NCBI RefSeq assembly: GCF_000772935.1
Contig: NZ_JPVR01000063.1
Span: forward strand, 1 to 64,000
Length of the DNA stretch: 64,000 nt
Direction of reading: 5' to 3'
DNA from: Lysinibacillus boronitolerans JCM 21713 = 10a = NBRC 103108
GTDB lineage: Bacteria > Bacillota > Bacilli > Bacillales_A > Planococcaceae
The notes under the pieces were generated by a model, which had not been told where the DNA came from, did no database searches, and saw only the letters and a program-made list of their open reading frames with translations. The position numbers and the translations under genes are program-made. Below, in pieces: positions 18,807-29,375 of this stretch. Within the stretch, counting starts at the first letter, position 1. Each line of letters starts with the position of its first letter.

Positions 18807-20090
18807 ATGAAAAAACAATTTGGTTTACGGCTAAAATTGGTGTTATTTGTTAGTATTCTTGCACTAATCACCTACAGTGTCAGTTTTATATTCATTGAGT
18901 TTTTACAACCTACTTTCTTCCCTGACACAAATAGAAAAGTTTTTGAAGTGATTACGTATGCGTTAGGCATCACTTGGTCAGGGATATTAGCTGCCTTTTT
19001 AAGTGTAATCCTCATCAAGCCCTTACAGCAGCTTGAGCATTCAGCAACACTTGTGGCTGAAGGGAAAATAGGGCAGGATGTACAAATGCCTAATACCAAT
19101 GATGAGATTCGATCCGTTGCAGAGGCGTTCCAACAAATGGTCTTAAACTTGCGTCAAATGGTGGAAAGTATTGATCAAAACTTCCAACAAACAAATCAAT
19201 CGATCATTCAGCTATCCGATGAAGCAGGAGTGGCGACAAGGAAGGCAGAAGGCATTGCGTCTACCGTAAAGCATATTTCTACAGGAGCAGAAGCATCTGC
19301 AACAGCTGTACAAGATACTGCTGAAGCAATTGAAGATGTAAGAACGCTTGCAACAGAGGTAAATAGTAGGGCAGAGGCATCGGCATCACAAACTAAAGAG
19401 ATTCTACATAATTTATCGACAACAACAAAAGCCATCGAAACATTAGTGAATAGTATTCAACAAATTGCGACAGGCAATAATGAGGCATTAAAAAGCATTC
19501 ATGCGCTAGAAGAGAACGCGGGACAGGTAGAACGTATAATTAGCTTAGTTGGTGACATTGCAGCACAAACCAATCTGTTGGCACTAAACGCCTCTATAGA
19601 AGCTGCCCGTGCTGGAGAGCATGGAAAGGGCTTTGCGGTAGTGGCTGAGGAAGTCCGTGGTTTGGCTGATGAAAGTGCAAAAGCAGTACAAGGGATTACA
19701 GCTTTAATTCAAACCATGCAGCAAAACGTAGAAGTAGTTGTGAAACAAATGAATGAACAAGTAGCCTTTGCTACAAAGGAAGCTGATCGAGTTTCTGAAA
19801 CAACGACAGCAGTAGAAAATATGGCTTCTAATGTACATGAAATGGCATCATCCATTGTTGAGATTTCTTCTTTAATCGAACAGCAAATGCATAATATTGA
19901 AACGACAGCTCGACAATCCCAGGAAGTTGCTGCCATTGCAGAACAAACGTCAGCGGGTGCACAGGAAGTTCGTAGTGCGGCTGAAGAGCAAGCCTATGCA
20001 ATTGAGCAAGTCGAGCATCTGGCTCAAAGTTTGAAAAAGCAATCGGAAGCATTGCATAAAATGATTCAACAATTTGATAGACAAGCATAG
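18807..20090 (+). CDS. Methyl-accepting chemotaxis protein
   Basis: A 427-residue chemoreceptor. Two hydrophobic segments lie at about 8-32 and 48-70, with only a short stretch between them, so there is almost no extracellular ligand domain. A HAMP domain follows (about 70-125), then a long coiled-coil signalling domain whose hairpin tip reads [21 protein letters not shown] (about 250-270), the CheA/CheW-binding region. ATG 18807 follows TGAGGGG and the gene starts 9 nt after ywlE, so it may share that transcript. With no large sensor it may detect membrane or cytoplasmic conditions (inference). I do not recall a receptor here in B. subtilis. Confidence 0.92.
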   Translation: MKKQFGLRLKLVLFVSILALITYSVSFIFIEFLQPTFFPDTNRKVFEVITYALGITWSGILAAFLSVILIKPLQQLEHSATLVAEGKIGQDVQMPNTNDEIRSVAEAFQQMVLNLRQMVESIDQNFQQTNQSIIQLSDEAGVATRKAEGIASTVKHISTGAEASATAVQDTAEAIEDVRTLATEVNSRAEASASQTKEILHNLSTTTKAIETLVNSIQQIATGNNEALKSIHALEENAGQVERIISLVGDIAAQTNLLALNASIEAARAGEHGKGFAVVAEEVRGLADESAKAVQGITALIQTMQQNVEVVVKQMNEQVAFATKEADRVSETTTAVENMASNVHEMASSIVEISSLIEQQMHNIETTARQSQEVAAIAEQTSAGAQEVRSAAEEQAYAIEQVEHLAQSLKKQSEALHKMIQQFDRQA

Positions 20091-20094
20091 TCCT

Positions 20095-20146
20095 AAAGGT
20101 TATACATAAATCCATGAAAAATCGGATTTATGTATAACCTTTTTTA
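20095..20146 (+). terminator. Terminator after the chemotaxis receptor gene
   Basis: A perfect 19-bp stem (20095-20113 with 20124-20142), a 10-nt loop and a T run. Confidence 0.95.
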
Positions 20147-20233
20147 TTAGAGGACAATTTATGTCCACTGTAAGTAAAAAGCTAAAAAAACTTCAGAAGA
20201 TGGAATATTACAACAAAAGACCATTATCCGAAC

Positions 20234-20262
20234 TTATTAACATGATATTCACATTATCCACA
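20234..20262 (+). promoter_or_regulatory. Tandem DnaA boxes upstream of rpiB
   Basis: A perfect box (20254-20262) directly abuts a one-mismatch box (20245-20253), and another one-mismatch box lies at 20234-20242, all on the plus strand about 160 bp before rpiB. Confidence 0.55.
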
Positions 20263-20417
20263 AAAATATAGGTTTAAAAGTGAATATTTTTATGTTAATA
20301 TACAATTAATGTTCGTCTTTCGGGAAAAATCAGCGTAAAAATACAAGAAAAATCGTGTTATTCTTCAGAAAGAAGTGGTACACTAAGGTTGACTATAATT
20401 CGAAAAGAGGGAACCCA

Positions 20418-20855
20418 GTGAGAATAGCAATTTCTTCTGATCACGGAGGCAATAACTTACGTCGCGAGATTATGCAGCTATTAGATGAACTTCAAATTAG
20501 CTACGAAGATTTTGGTCCACAATCTGCGGATTCAGTAGACTATCCAGACTATGCAAAACCTGTATCTGAAGGTGTTGCGAACGGAGAATTTGATAAAGGC
20601 ATTTTAATTTGTGGCACAGGAATTGGTATGTCCATTGCCGCTAATAAGGTCAAGGGTATACGCTGTGCATTAGTACACGATGTATTTAGTGCCAAGGCAA
20701 CGCGTTGCCATAATGATTCGAATGTTTTAGCAATGGGTGAGCGTGTTATTGGCCCTGGTCTTGCACGTGAAATTGTACAAGCATGGCTAGAAACAGATTT
20801 TGAAGGTGGCCGCCATGCGCGCCGAATTGAAAAAATTACTGAACTAGAGCAATAG
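20418..20855 (+). CDS. rpiB: Ribose-5-phosphate isomerase B
   Basis: Interconverts ribose 5-phosphate and ribulose 5-phosphate in the pentose phosphate pathway. The 145-residue protein has the RpiB motifs SDHGG (about 7-11) and CGTGIGMS with catalytic Cys65, and the phosphate-binding HARRIEKI tail. GTG 20418 follows AAGAGGG and gives the family N-terminus; the frame extends upstream to 20355 without a binding site. It is the counterpart of B. subtilis ywlF. Allose-6-phosphate isomerases share the fold, but synteny favours RpiB. Confidence 0.93.
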   Translation: MRIAISSDHGGNNLRREIMQLLDELQISYEDFGPQSADSVDYPDYAKPVSEGVANGEFDKGILICGTGIGMSIAANKVKGIRCALVHDVFSAKATRCHNDSNVLAMGERVIGPGLAREIVQAWLETDFEGGRHARRIEKITELEQ

Positions 20856-20868
20856 TAGTTTTGTTATT

Positions 20869-20903
20869 CCATCTATGGCATTCGTATAGGATGTCATAGA
20901 TGG
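20869..20903 (+). terminator. Hairpin after rpiB, weak terminator
   Basis: A 13-bp stem with one G-U pair ends at 20903, followed by CATGATTTTAATGG, which is poor in T residues. ywlG starts 39 nt later, so partial read-through is likely. Confidence 0.4.
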
Positions 20904-20941
20904 CATGATTTTAATGGATATAGATGAAGGAGCTGAGCTTA

Positions 20942-21484
20942 ATGGTTGTAAAACAAATACGAACACATTTGACTCAGTTACTCAGTGAATTTGAAGAGCA
21001 GGTAACGTTACGACCCCACACAATTTTTGTAGTAGGGTGCTCTACATCTGAAGTGATTGGTCAGAAAATTGGCACAGCGGGAGCGTTGGAGATAGCAGAA
21101 GCTATTTTTGAGCCGTTACAAGAATTTGCAGCAAAGCATCAATTGCTTTTAGCATTCCAAGGTTGTGAGCATATAAATCGCGCCATTACTATGGAAGCAT
21201 CAACAGCTGAAAAATTTGGCTATGATCCAGTAGCAGTTGTCCCAGTACGCACGGCAGGCGGCTCAATGTCAGCATATGCCTATACGCAATTTGATAACCC
21301 AGTGATTGTTGAAACAATACAGGCACATGCAGGTATTGATATTGGACAAACATTAATCGGTATGCATTTGAAAGCAGTAGCTGTACCTGTTCGAACATCA
21401 GTAAAAATGGTAGGAGAAGCTGTTGTGACGATTGCAACAACACGTCCTAAGCTAATTGGCGGAGAACGTGCAGTATATAAATAA
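20942..21484 (+). CDS. ywlG: YwlG family protein (TIGR01440/DUF436), function unknown
   Basis: A 180-residue soluble protein of the conserved YwlG family, always found near glyA and rpiB in Bacillales. Recognisable blocks are FVVGCSTSEVIGQKIG (about 34-49), FQGCEHINRA (about 81) and VVPVRTAGGSMS. Two cysteines sit in conserved turns, but no catalytic role is established. ATG 20942 is preceded by GAAGGAG (20926-20932); ATG 20924 lies upstream of that site. glyA begins 58 nt after the stop, so co-transcription is likely. Confidence 0.88.
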   Translation: MVVKQIRTHLTQLLSEFEEQVTLRPHTIFVVGCSTSEVIGQKIGTAGALEIAEAIFEPLQEFAAKHQLLLAFQGCEHINRAITMEASTAEKFGYDPVAVVPVRTAGGSMSAYAYTQFDNPVIVETIQAHAGIDIGQTLIGMHLKAVAVPVRTSVKMVGEAVVTIATTRPKLIGGERAVYK

Positions 21485-21542
21485 TTACCACCCTATTTAG
21501 TGGTAAAGATGAATAACGATACTTTAGGAGGCTTTTTCAAAC

Positions 21543-22784
21543 ATGGCATATGAAAAATTAGCAGTACAAGACAAAGCAGTATTAGATGGAATTCTTGCAG
21601 AAAAAACACGTCAGCAAGCAAATATTGAATTGATTGCATCAGAAAACTTTGTATCCGAAGCAGTGATGGAAGCGCAAGGATCTGTACTGACAAATAAATA
21701 CGCTGAAGGTTATCCTGGTAAACGCTATTATGGTGGCTGTGAGCATGTAGACGTAGTAGAAGATATTGCACGTGATCGTGTAAAAGAACTCTTCGGAGCA
21801 GAATATGCAAATGTACAACCTCACTCAGGTGCACAGGCAAACATGGCTGTTTACCATACGATTCTAGAACCAGGTGACACAGTTCTTGGTATGAACCTTT
21901 CACATGGTGGTCACTTAACACATGGTTCTCCAGTAAACTTCTCTGGAATTCTATATAATTTTGTAGAGTATGGAGTAACTCAAGATACACAAGTGATTGA
22001 TTATGAAGATGTACGACAAAAGGCTTTAGAGCATAAACCGAAACTTATTGTTGCAGGTGCATCTGCTTATCCACGTGAAATTGACTTCTCTAAATTCCGT
22101 GAAATTGCAGATGAAGTGGGTGCCTATTTCATGGTGGATATGGCACACATTGCTGGACTTGTTGCTGCTGGCGAACATCAATCACCAGTGCCATATGCTG
22201 ATTTTGTTACATCAACTACACATAAAACATTACGTGGACCACGTGGTGGATTAATTCTTGCTTCAAAAGAATGGGAGCAAAAATTAAATAAATCTGTATT
22301 CCCAGGAATTCAAGGTGGCCCATTAATGCATGTTATCGCTGCAAAAGCTGTAGCATTTGGAGAAGCTTTACAACCAGAATTTAAAGACTATGCAAAACAA
22401 ATTAAAGCCAATGCAAAGGCTTTAGCAGAAGTATTAATTGCTGAGGGTGTTGAAATTGTTTCTGGTGGTACAGATAACCATTTATTATTGCTAAATGTTA
22501 AATCTCTTGGTTTAACAGGTAAAGTAGCAGAGCACGCACTAGATGAAGTGGGTATTACAACAAATAAAAATACAATCCCTTACGATACTGAATCTCCATT
22601 TGTCACTTCTGGAATTCGTATTGGTACTCCAGCTGTCACTTCTCGTGGCTTTAAAGAGGAAGATATGAAAGAAGTAGGAGCAATTATAGCAGCTGTTCTT
22701 AAAAACCCTGAAGATGAGGCAGTTAAAGCAGATGCAAAAGATCGTGTGAAGGCATTAACTGATAAGCATCCATTATATGTATAA
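21543..22784 (+). CDS. glyA: Serine hydroxymethyltransferase
   Basis: PLP enzyme that converts serine and tetrahydrofolate to glycine and 5,10-methylene-tetrahydrofolate, the main source of one-carbon units. The 413-residue protein is full length. The PLP lysine is residue 228 in [13 protein letters not shown]; other signatures are [20 protein letters not shown] near 51-70 and [11 protein letters not shown] near 95. ATG 21543 follows TAGGAGG. A terminator follows. Confidence 0.97.
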   Translation: MAYEKLAVQDKAVLDGILAEKTRQQANIELIASENFVSEAVMEAQGSVLTNKYAEGYPGKRYYGGCEHVDVVEDIARDRVKELFGAEYANVQPHSGAQANMAVYHTILEPGDTVLGMNLSHGGHLTHGSPVNFSGILYNFVEYGVTQDTQVIDYEDVRQKALEHKPKLIVAGASAYPREIDFSKFREIADEVGAYFMVDMAHIAGLVAAGEHQSPVPYADFVTSTTHKTLRGPRGGLILASKEWEQKLNKSVFPGIQGGPLMHVIAAKAVAFGEALQPEFKDYAKQIKANAKALAEVLIAEGVEIVSGGTDNHLLLLNVKSLGLTGKVAEHALDEVGITTNKNTIPYDTESPFVTSGIRIGTPAVTSRGFKEEDMKEVGAIIAAVLKNPEDEAVKADAKDRVKALTDKHPLYV

Positions 22785-22797
22785 TCAATAGAATAAT

Positions 22798-22840
22798 AGC
22801 TGTGTTTAAAGTACAAAATTTACTTTAAATACAGCTTTTT
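22798..22840 (+). terminator. Terminator after glyA
   Basis: A 16-bp stem with one G-U pair (22798-22813 with 22821-22836), a 7-nt loop and a T run. Confidence 0.92.
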
Positions 22841-22910
22841 ATTTTGGAAATGAAAGATTAAACTGTAAAAAACATCTTTTTTCTAATAAAGTAGAATAAT
22901 CCTCTTATTT

Positions 22911-22940
22911 TTGAATAAATTTACATAAAAACGGTATAAA
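22911..22940 (+). promoter_or_regulatory. Possible promoter of the GGDEF/EAL gene
   Basis: TTGAAT (22911-22916), an 18-nt spacer and TATAAA (22935-22940). The remaining leader up to 23069 is AT-rich with a palindrome near 23010. Confidence 0.5.
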
Positions 22941-23069
22941 GGGATATATTATAGTAGGCAGAGGACAGATAGTGTCCTAGAAAAGAAGTTTTTTTTAATA
23001 AAAGTGAAAATTTAATTAAATTTTATGTACAATGGAAATGAGATGAAGTGATAGAAAAGGAGGGGTTGG

Positions 23070-25226
23070 ATGGTCACTAAATCGTTAAACACAGATTATG
23101 ATGTATTATTAAACAGCATTCGCAAATTAGGGAATAATTCTAAAGAAAGCTACGTTATTTTTGATGCGACAAAGCATCATTGCATATTGGAGTGTAATGA
23201 TTCTTTTTGTATGCTTACTAATGCTGCACGTTCACAAGTTCTCAATACTGATTATTTTTCATGGCTATCTATGGACGAAAAAAAGACAACCATTGAAATG
23301 ATTAAAGAAAAAATACATAACGGAATAATGGTGCAGGCGAAGCTATATCATAACGGCATCAATAAACCTCCCTTCTGGGCAGAAATACAAGCATTACCAT
23401 TTTGCAATGATGCAAATATAACGCAATTTGTTTTAGTATTTGTGAAGGATGTTACATATTATCATACGGAAGACTTCTTAATGCGTTTAGAAAATGATAT
23501 GTACAGGGCAATTGAGAAGGAGTTTACTTTCGAACAAAAGATGAAGATTATTTGTCACGGTCTCGATGAATTTTTTATGCCAAATATTGCGAGTATGGTG
23601 CTTATAAAAACAGAAGTAAACCAATTACAAGTTTTCATAGGAGATAATCAAACAGAGAGCGTACCAAGATGCTGTGCAAACAATGATTTCTTTAATAAGG
23701 TCATGCAATCAGAAACATCTACTTTCATAGAGAACTTAGATGAAGTGAATATTCCTGAAGAACATAAGCAATATGCTTCGCTAGCGAAAAAGCCGCATGG
23801 ATGGTTTATACCTATACGCAATCAACAGCGGCAAGTAATAGGTGTTTTTTCGATCTTTAGCCAAAAAACACAAAGTGACCAAATGTTTAAAAATATGTTT
23901 CGAAAAATAGGTGCTCTTGTTGCATTGGCTTATTCGTATGCAAGGACGCAGAAAAAAATTTGGGATTTAGCCTATACAGACATTACAACAGGTTTACCTA
24001 ATCGTCACAGCTTTGTTAATACGATTGAAAGAGAAGTTCAACAGGGTCAAAGCGGCTTTATTAAAATATTAAAACCTAGTGAATTTCATCAAGTAGTTGA
24101 ACTGTATGGCCGTGAAATTGGTGATGAACTATTAAGACAACTTGCCAAACGTCTTGAGCAAGACAAATCGGAAAATAATGAGTATGTTGCTAGATTTACA
24201 AGCTCTAGTTTGATTATGACTACAATGTCACTTCATGAAAATTTGCATGATTATGAGATGAGAATAAAAGAAACGATTCGCCAGCCTTTTATTATAGGAG
24301 GAAAGCAAATCTATATTACATTAAAAACGGGAATTGCTTCCTATAATGATGACATAAATATTAATGATGCGATCCGTTTTGCAGATAATGCGTTATCCTT
24401 TGCAATTGATCGACCAGGCACACATACAGAAATATTTACAACAGAGAAAAATGATGTGCTTGTACAGAAGATGACAGTCTTGAATCATTTATCAGAAGCC
24501 ATCAAAAATAAAGAAATTACAGTCCATTTACAGCCTAAAGTAGATTTACGCAATGGAGAAATTCAAAGTATTGAAGCACTTGCAAGGTGGATTTCTCCAA
24601 AATTGGGTTTTGTTTCACCAGCAGTCTTTATTCCAGTAGCAGAGAGTGCTGGTAAGGTTCGAGAAATTGATGTGCTTATTTTAGAGACGGTACTCTCATG
24701 GCTTTCAGAACGACAACGCTTGGGAAAGAAATTAGTGAAAATAGCTGTCAATATTTCACCTGATCATTTTTACTACACACACTTTGTTCAGGACACGCTG
24801 AAACTTGTACAGAAATATAAAATTGACCCTAGCTACATTATCTTAGAAGTGACAGAAAATATTGGTTTAGTAGATTTTCAATCAGCCTATAAGATCATTC
24901 AAGAGCTAAAGAGCTATGGCTTTAAAACATCCGTAGATGATTTTGGAACAGGCTTTTCTTCATTGAGCTATTTGCAACAACTGCCATTTGCTGAATTAAA
25001 GATTGATCGTAGCTTTATTAATGCTATTGAAGATCCTGCAACACTTGCTATTGTTCGCTCTATCATTCAGTTAGCATTAAATTTAGGAATGATTTCAGTG
25101 GCAGAGGGCATAGAGACAGAGGAACAGGTTGAGATTCTACGTGCGCTAGGTTGCACTGTAGGACAAGGTTATTTCTATTTTAAGCCAATGCCAATTGAAC
25201 AATTAGATATAATCCTTGATCAATAA
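23070..25226 (+). CDS. PAS/GAF/GGDEF/EAL protein, probable c-di-GMP phosphodiesterase
   Basis: A 718-residue cytoplasmic signalling protein without membrane segments. Order: PAS-like domain (about 20-130, YVIFDATKHHCILECNDSF), GAF-like domain (about 150-300), GGDEF-fold domain (about 305-460) and EAL domain (about 475-715). The GGDEF motif is lost: the expected site reads ARFTSSSLIMT, so cyclase activity is unlikely. The EAL domain keeps IEALARW, the Asp pair in VDDFGTGFSSLSYL, and LKIDRSFI, as needed for c-di-GMP hydrolysis. ATG 23070 follows AAAGGAGGGG. It stands alone between two terminators. The dead GGDEF domain may bind GTP as a regulator (inference). Confidence 0.88.
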   Translation: MVTKSLNTDYDVLLNSIRKLGNNSKESYVIFDATKHHCILECNDSFCMLTNAARSQVLNTDYFSWLSMDEKKTTIEMIKEKIHNGIMVQAKLYHNGINKPPFWAEIQALPFCNDANITQFVLVFVKDVTYYHTEDFLMRLENDMYRAIEKEFTFEQKMKIICHGLDEFFMPNIASMVLIKTEVNQLQVFIGDNQTESVPRCCANNDFFNKVMQSETSTFIENLDEVNIPEEHKQYASLAKKPHGWFIPIRNQQRQVIGVFSIFSQKTQSDQMFKNMFRKIGALVALAYSYARTQKKIWDLAYTDITTGLPNRHSFVNTIEREVQQGQSGFIKILKPSEFHQVVELYGREIGDELLRQLAKRLEQDKSENNEYVARFTSSSLIMTTMSLHENLHDYEMRIKETIRQPFIIGGKQIYITLKTGIASYNDDININDAIRFADNALSFAIDRPGTHTEIFTTEKNDVLVQKMTVLNHLSEAIKNKEITVHLQPKVDLRNGEIQSIEALARWISPKLGFVSPAVFIPVAESAGKVREIDVLILETVLSWLSERQRLGKKLVKIAVNISPDHFYYTHFVQDTLKLVQKYKIDPSYIILEVTENIGLVDFQSAYKIIQELKSYGFKTSVDDFGTGFSSLSYLQQLPFAELKIDRSFINAIEDPATLAIVRSIIQLALNLGMISVAEGIETEEQVEILRALGCTVGQGYFYFKPMPIEQLDIILDQ

Positions 25227-25257
25227 TTTAGTTTTGATAAAAGAATAGATGATAAAT

Positions 25258-25297
25258 GGAGTTGTCCTAAATTTATTTTTGAGGCGACTCCTTTTTT
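25258..25297 (+). terminator. Terminator after the GGDEF/EAL gene
   Basis: A 9-bp stem with two G-U pairs (25258-25266 with 25283-25291) and six T residues. It overlaps the upp promoter. Confidence 0.7.
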
Positions 25298-25307
25298 CTG
25301 TTATACT
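25279..25307 (+). promoter_or_regulatory. Promoter of upp
   Basis: TTGAGG (25279-25284), a 17-nt spacer and TATACT (25302-25307) with extended TG. The -35 lies inside the preceding terminator hairpin. Confidence 0.7.
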
Positions 25308-25350
25308 AGTTGAGATAAAAATGAATCCGAACGGTGAGGAGAGAATCCCT

Positions 25351-25980
25351 TTGAGCAAAGTCTATGTATTTGATCATCCACTAATCCAACACAAATTAAC
25401 TTATATTCGCGACAAGAATACAGGAACAAAAGAATTTCGTGAGCTAGTAGACGAAGTGGCAACACTAATGGCATTTGAAATTACACGTGATATGCCAGTA
25501 GAGGAAATTGAAATTGAAACACCTGTAACAATTGCAAAAACAAAAGTACTTTCTGGTAAAAAACTTGCAATCGTACCGATTCTACGTGCAGGTATCGGCA
25601 TGGTGGATGGCGTATTAAAGCTTATCCCAGCTGCAAAAGTTGGTCATATTGGTCTTTATCGTGATCCAGAAACATTAAAACCAGTTGAATATTATGCAAA
25701 ACTTCCTGCAGATGTTGAAGAACGTGATTTCATCATTGTAGATCCAATGCTTGCAACTGGTGGTTCTGCAGTGGAGGCAATTCATTCATTGAAAAAGCGT
25801 GGAGCTAAAAACATTAAATTCATGTGCTTAATCGCTGCTCCAGAGGGTGTAAAAGCTATTCAAGAAGAACATTCGGATGTAGATATTTACATTGCTGCAC
25901 TTGATGAAAAATTAAATGACCATGGCTATATTGTACCTGGCTTAGGTGATGCGGGAGACCGCCTATTCGGTACAAAATAA
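25351..25980 (+). CDS. upp: Uracil phosphoribosyltransferase
   Basis: Forms UMP from uracil and PRPP in pyrimidine salvage. The 209-residue protein is full length, with the PRPP-binding motif [15 protein letters not shown] (about 130-144) and the uracil-binding loop [12 protein letters not shown] near the C-terminus. The start is TTG 25351, behind GTGAGGAGAG, giving the family N-terminus [18 protein letters not shown]; the in-frame ATG codons at 25249 and 25321 lie upstream of, or within, the promoter-proximal leader and add non-homologous residues. It follows glyA at the same relative place as in B. subtilis, with the GGDEF/EAL gene inserted between. Confidence 0.95.
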   Translation: MSKVYVFDHPLIQHKLTYIRDKNTGTKEFRELVDEVATLMAFEITRDMPVEEIEIETPVTIAKTKVLSGKKLAIVPILRAGIGMVDGVLKLIPAAKVGHIGLYRDPETLKPVEYYAKLPADVEERDFIIVDPMLATGGSAVEAIHSLKKRGAKNIKFMCLIAAPEGVKAIQEEHSDVDIYIAALDEKLNDHGYIVPGLGDAGDRLFGTK

Positions 25981-26024
25981 AAATCAATACATGATATTTC
26001 CTCATTTAGGAAACTAATAACTTG

Positions 26025-26056
26025 TGAAAGCGTCCTTCAAATTGAAGGGCGTTTCA
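26025..26056 (+). terminator. Possible terminator after upp
   Basis: A near-perfect inverted repeat (26025-26040 with 26042-26056) with one bulge but no T run. Confidence 0.35.
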
Positions 26057-26137
26057 TAGTATGTGTAGGTAAGTAACCCCTCATCATCGGGTAGATTGAC
26101 CTTACATACAATAACAAAAAGGACGGTGCAGATCGTT

Positions 26138-27259
26138 TTGACAAAGAAATGGAAAGTAATGACGATTTTTGGTACAAGACCAGAAGCAATAAAAATGGCT
26201 CCTCTTGTTTTGGAGTTACAAAAGTATCCTAAGCAAATAGAATCTATTGTAACGGTAACAGCACAGCATCGCCAAATGCTCGATCAAGTATTAGAGACAT
26301 TTAGTATTACACCAAACTATGACTTAAATATTATGAAGGATCGCCAAACATTAATTGATGTAACGACAAACGCCTTACAGGGTTTAGATAAAGTAATGAA
26401 AGAAGCACAACCAGATATCGTTTTAGTACATGGTGATACAGCGACGACTTTCATTGCGAGTCTTGCTGCGTTCTATAACCAAATTGCTATAGGGCATGTA
26501 GAAGCGGGACTTCGAACATGGAACAAATATTCACCATATCCAGAGGAAATGAATCGTCAACTAACAGGCGTGATGGCTGATTTACATTTTGCGCCAACAG
26601 AAGTATCTAAAAAGAATCTATTAGATGAGAATAAAAATCCAGAGACAATTTTTGTTACAGGAAATACAGCAATAGACGCATTAGCAACAACGGTCAGTGA
26701 ACACTACACACATCCGGTATTAGATAAAATAGGCGAAGATCGTATGATTTTATTAACGGCACATCGTCGTGAAAATCTTGGTGAGCCAATGCGCCATATG
26801 TTTAAAGCGATTACCAGAATACTAGCAGAACATGAAGATGTTCAAGTTGTTTATCCAGTTCATATGAATCCGGCTGTAAGAGAAATTGCGAATGAAATTT
26901 TAGGGAATAATAAACGAGTGCATTTAATTGAGCCTCTTGAAGTATTTGATTTCCATAACTTTGCAGCAAATTCATATATGATCTTAACGGATTCAGGTGG
27001 TGTGCAAGAAGAGGCCCCTTCATTAGGGAAGCCGGTACTTGTACTTAGAGATACAACAGAACGTCCAGAAGGGATTGCAGCAGGAACATTAAAGCTAGCA
27101 GGCACAGAAGAGGAAACAATTTATGCCCTAGCAAAGGAATTACTAACAGATAATAATGCCTACGAAGCAATGGCTAAAGCATCAAATCCATATGGTGATG
27201 GACATGCATCTAAGCGTATTGTTGAAGCGTTGCTAGGATTTTTACAAAAAACTAAATAA
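26138..27259 (+). CDS. mnaA: UDP-N-acetylglucosamine 2-epimerase
   Basis: Interconverts UDP-GlcNAc and UDP-ManNAc, the donor for ManNAc in wall polymers. The protein is 373 residues from the proposed TTG 26138, which follows GGACGG and gives KKWKVMTIFGTRPEAIKMAP, close to B. subtilis MnaA (YvyH); ATG 26096 would add 14 residues. Motifs: VHGDTATTF (about 100), GHVEAGLRTWNKYSPYPEE, TAHRRENLG (about 208), SGGVQEEAPSLGKPVL (about 286). UDP-ManNAc made here is the expected donor for the TagA-type transferase encoded at 57335. Confidence 0.93.
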   Translation: MTKKWKVMTIFGTRPEAIKMAPLVLELQKYPKQIESIVTVTAQHRQMLDQVLETFSITPNYDLNIMKDRQTLIDVTTNALQGLDKVMKEAQPDIVLVHGDTATTFIASLAAFYNQIAIGHVEAGLRTWNKYSPYPEEMNRQLTGVMADLHFAPTEVSKKNLLDENKNPETIFVTGNTAIDALATTVSEHYTHPVLDKIGEDRMILLTAHRRENLGEPMRHMFKAITRILAEHEDVQVVYPVHMNPAVREIANEILGNNKRVHLIEPLEVFDFHNFAANSYMILTDSGGVQEEAPSLGKPVLVLRDTTERPEGIAAGTLKLAGTEEETIYALAKELLTDNNAYEAMAKASNPYGDGHASKRIVEALLGFLQKTK

Positions 27260-27310
27260 AATACTATATTTTATAATAAAAATAAGTCTAATGTACCTGT
27301 TGAAATGGGT

Positions 27311-27354
27311 AAGCTAATTTACGAGCATAATCTTGTCGTAAATTAGCTTTTTTT
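27311..27354 (+). terminator. Terminator after mnaA
   Basis: A perfect 14-bp stem (27311-27324 with 27336-27349) and a T run. Confidence 0.95.
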
Positions 27355-27459
27355 ATGCGTGAGCAGGTTTTGAAATTTTGAAACTATGAAATTTCATACA
27401 CAAATTTGTCAACAATTTGACAAGAGTATAGAGGCTGTGAAGTTTTTCTCCTTTACCAA

Positions 27460-27488
27460 TTGACTTCAAATATCACCTATTGTATGCT
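27460..27488 (+). promoter_or_regulatory. Promoter of the atp operon
   Basis: TTGACT (27460-27465), a 17-nt spacer and TATGCT (27483-27488). The implied leader of about 300 nt to atpI contains a GACAGTT/AACTGTC hairpin near 27569-27594 and no convincing gene. Confidence 0.65.
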
Positions 27489-27796
27489 TACAAAGGGTAA
27501 GAATGATAAGGGTTTCTGTTCATAAATAGGACGTTGAAACACTTGTTATATCAACTTTCTACTAAATTGACAGTTCAAAATAAAACTGTCGATTTGCAAC
27601 GTTTTGTGCGTTTCGGTTTTTACCGAGTCGGTAAGGGGTGTAAGTTATTTTTTTGGGCATTTACACCTGTAATTGAAATGACTCTCCCATTACTATTCCG
27701 CTGTGAGTAGTGCTTTTCACTGCTCTTTTCTGATTTCACATAGTGGTCAGCAAACGTTTTCATTACTCGAAAAAACGATTCAGGAGATTACAACCA

Positions 27797-28168
27797 ATGC
27801 TAGATTTGCATCACATTTTTGCTGTGCAGAAGAGGGCGTTATTTTTTTTGCTTGCACTCTGCGCATTAGGCTGGGGATTTACCCCCTATCAAACTGTTTT
27901 TGCGGGCATCGCAGTCGGTGCATTCTTTGGTACGTATAATTTTTGGATTCTAGTTCGGCGTATGGAGAAGTTTGACAGATCCATTAGTGAAGGGAAGAAA
28001 ATAGGCTCACTTGGTACAGCGCTTCGCTTTGGATCAGGTGTTGCGGCAGTCGCAATAGCCATTTCGTTGCCAAACTATTTTCACTTAATTAGCACGGTTA
28101 TAGGGCTAATGATTCCGTACGTTTTTCTCTTTGTCGAGAGAATTGTGTCACATGTAAGGAACCGCTAA
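27797..28168 (+). CDS. atpI: ATP synthase subunit I
   Basis: A 123-residue membrane protein with four hydrophobic segments, encoded first in the atp operon. AtpI proteins help assemble the c-ring and may carry magnesium. Sequence conservation is low; the call rests on the four-helix pattern, size and position directly before atpB. ATG 27797 follows CAGGAGA (27781-27787); the frame continues upstream to 27743 without a better site. Confidence 0.85.
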   Translation: MLDLHHIFAVQKRALFFLLALCALGWGFTPYQTVFAGIAVGAFFGTYNFWILVRRMEKFDRSISEGKKIGSLGTALRFGSGVAAVAIAISLPNYFHLISTVIGLMIPYVFLFVERIVSHVRNR

Positions 28169-28195
28169 TGTGCTTTAAATTAGAAAGAGAGGTGA

Positions 28196-29201
<1,006 letters not shown>

Positions 29202-29203
<2 letters not shown>

Positions 29204-29312
29204 TTCAGTTGAACACTGAATTTTACTAGTGGCGAAGCAGGATTCTCCAGATGAAACTTCGCCCTTCATTTTGGAACGGATAAAAGCTATGTGTAAATAT
29301 AGCTTTTTAAAA
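29202..29312 (+). promoter_or_regulatory. Three hairpins in the atpE-atpF gap
   Basis: Perfect stems lie at 29202-29209/29215-29222 (then TTAC), 29231-29237/29257-29263, and 29282-29290/29299-29307 followed by T and AA. The third looks like a partial terminator. They could stabilise atpE mRNA and reduce read-through into atpF. Confidence 0.6.
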
Positions 29313-29375
29313 TAGGTAGTTTTTTAGTCACTATATTATGTTGAAGTTAAAGCTCTTGAAGGGAGTGAAACAATC

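Noticed and set aside
27703-27939. 78-residue frame overlapping atpI
   Set aside because: It is out of frame with atpI, which has the better binding site and the family's hydrophobic pattern.
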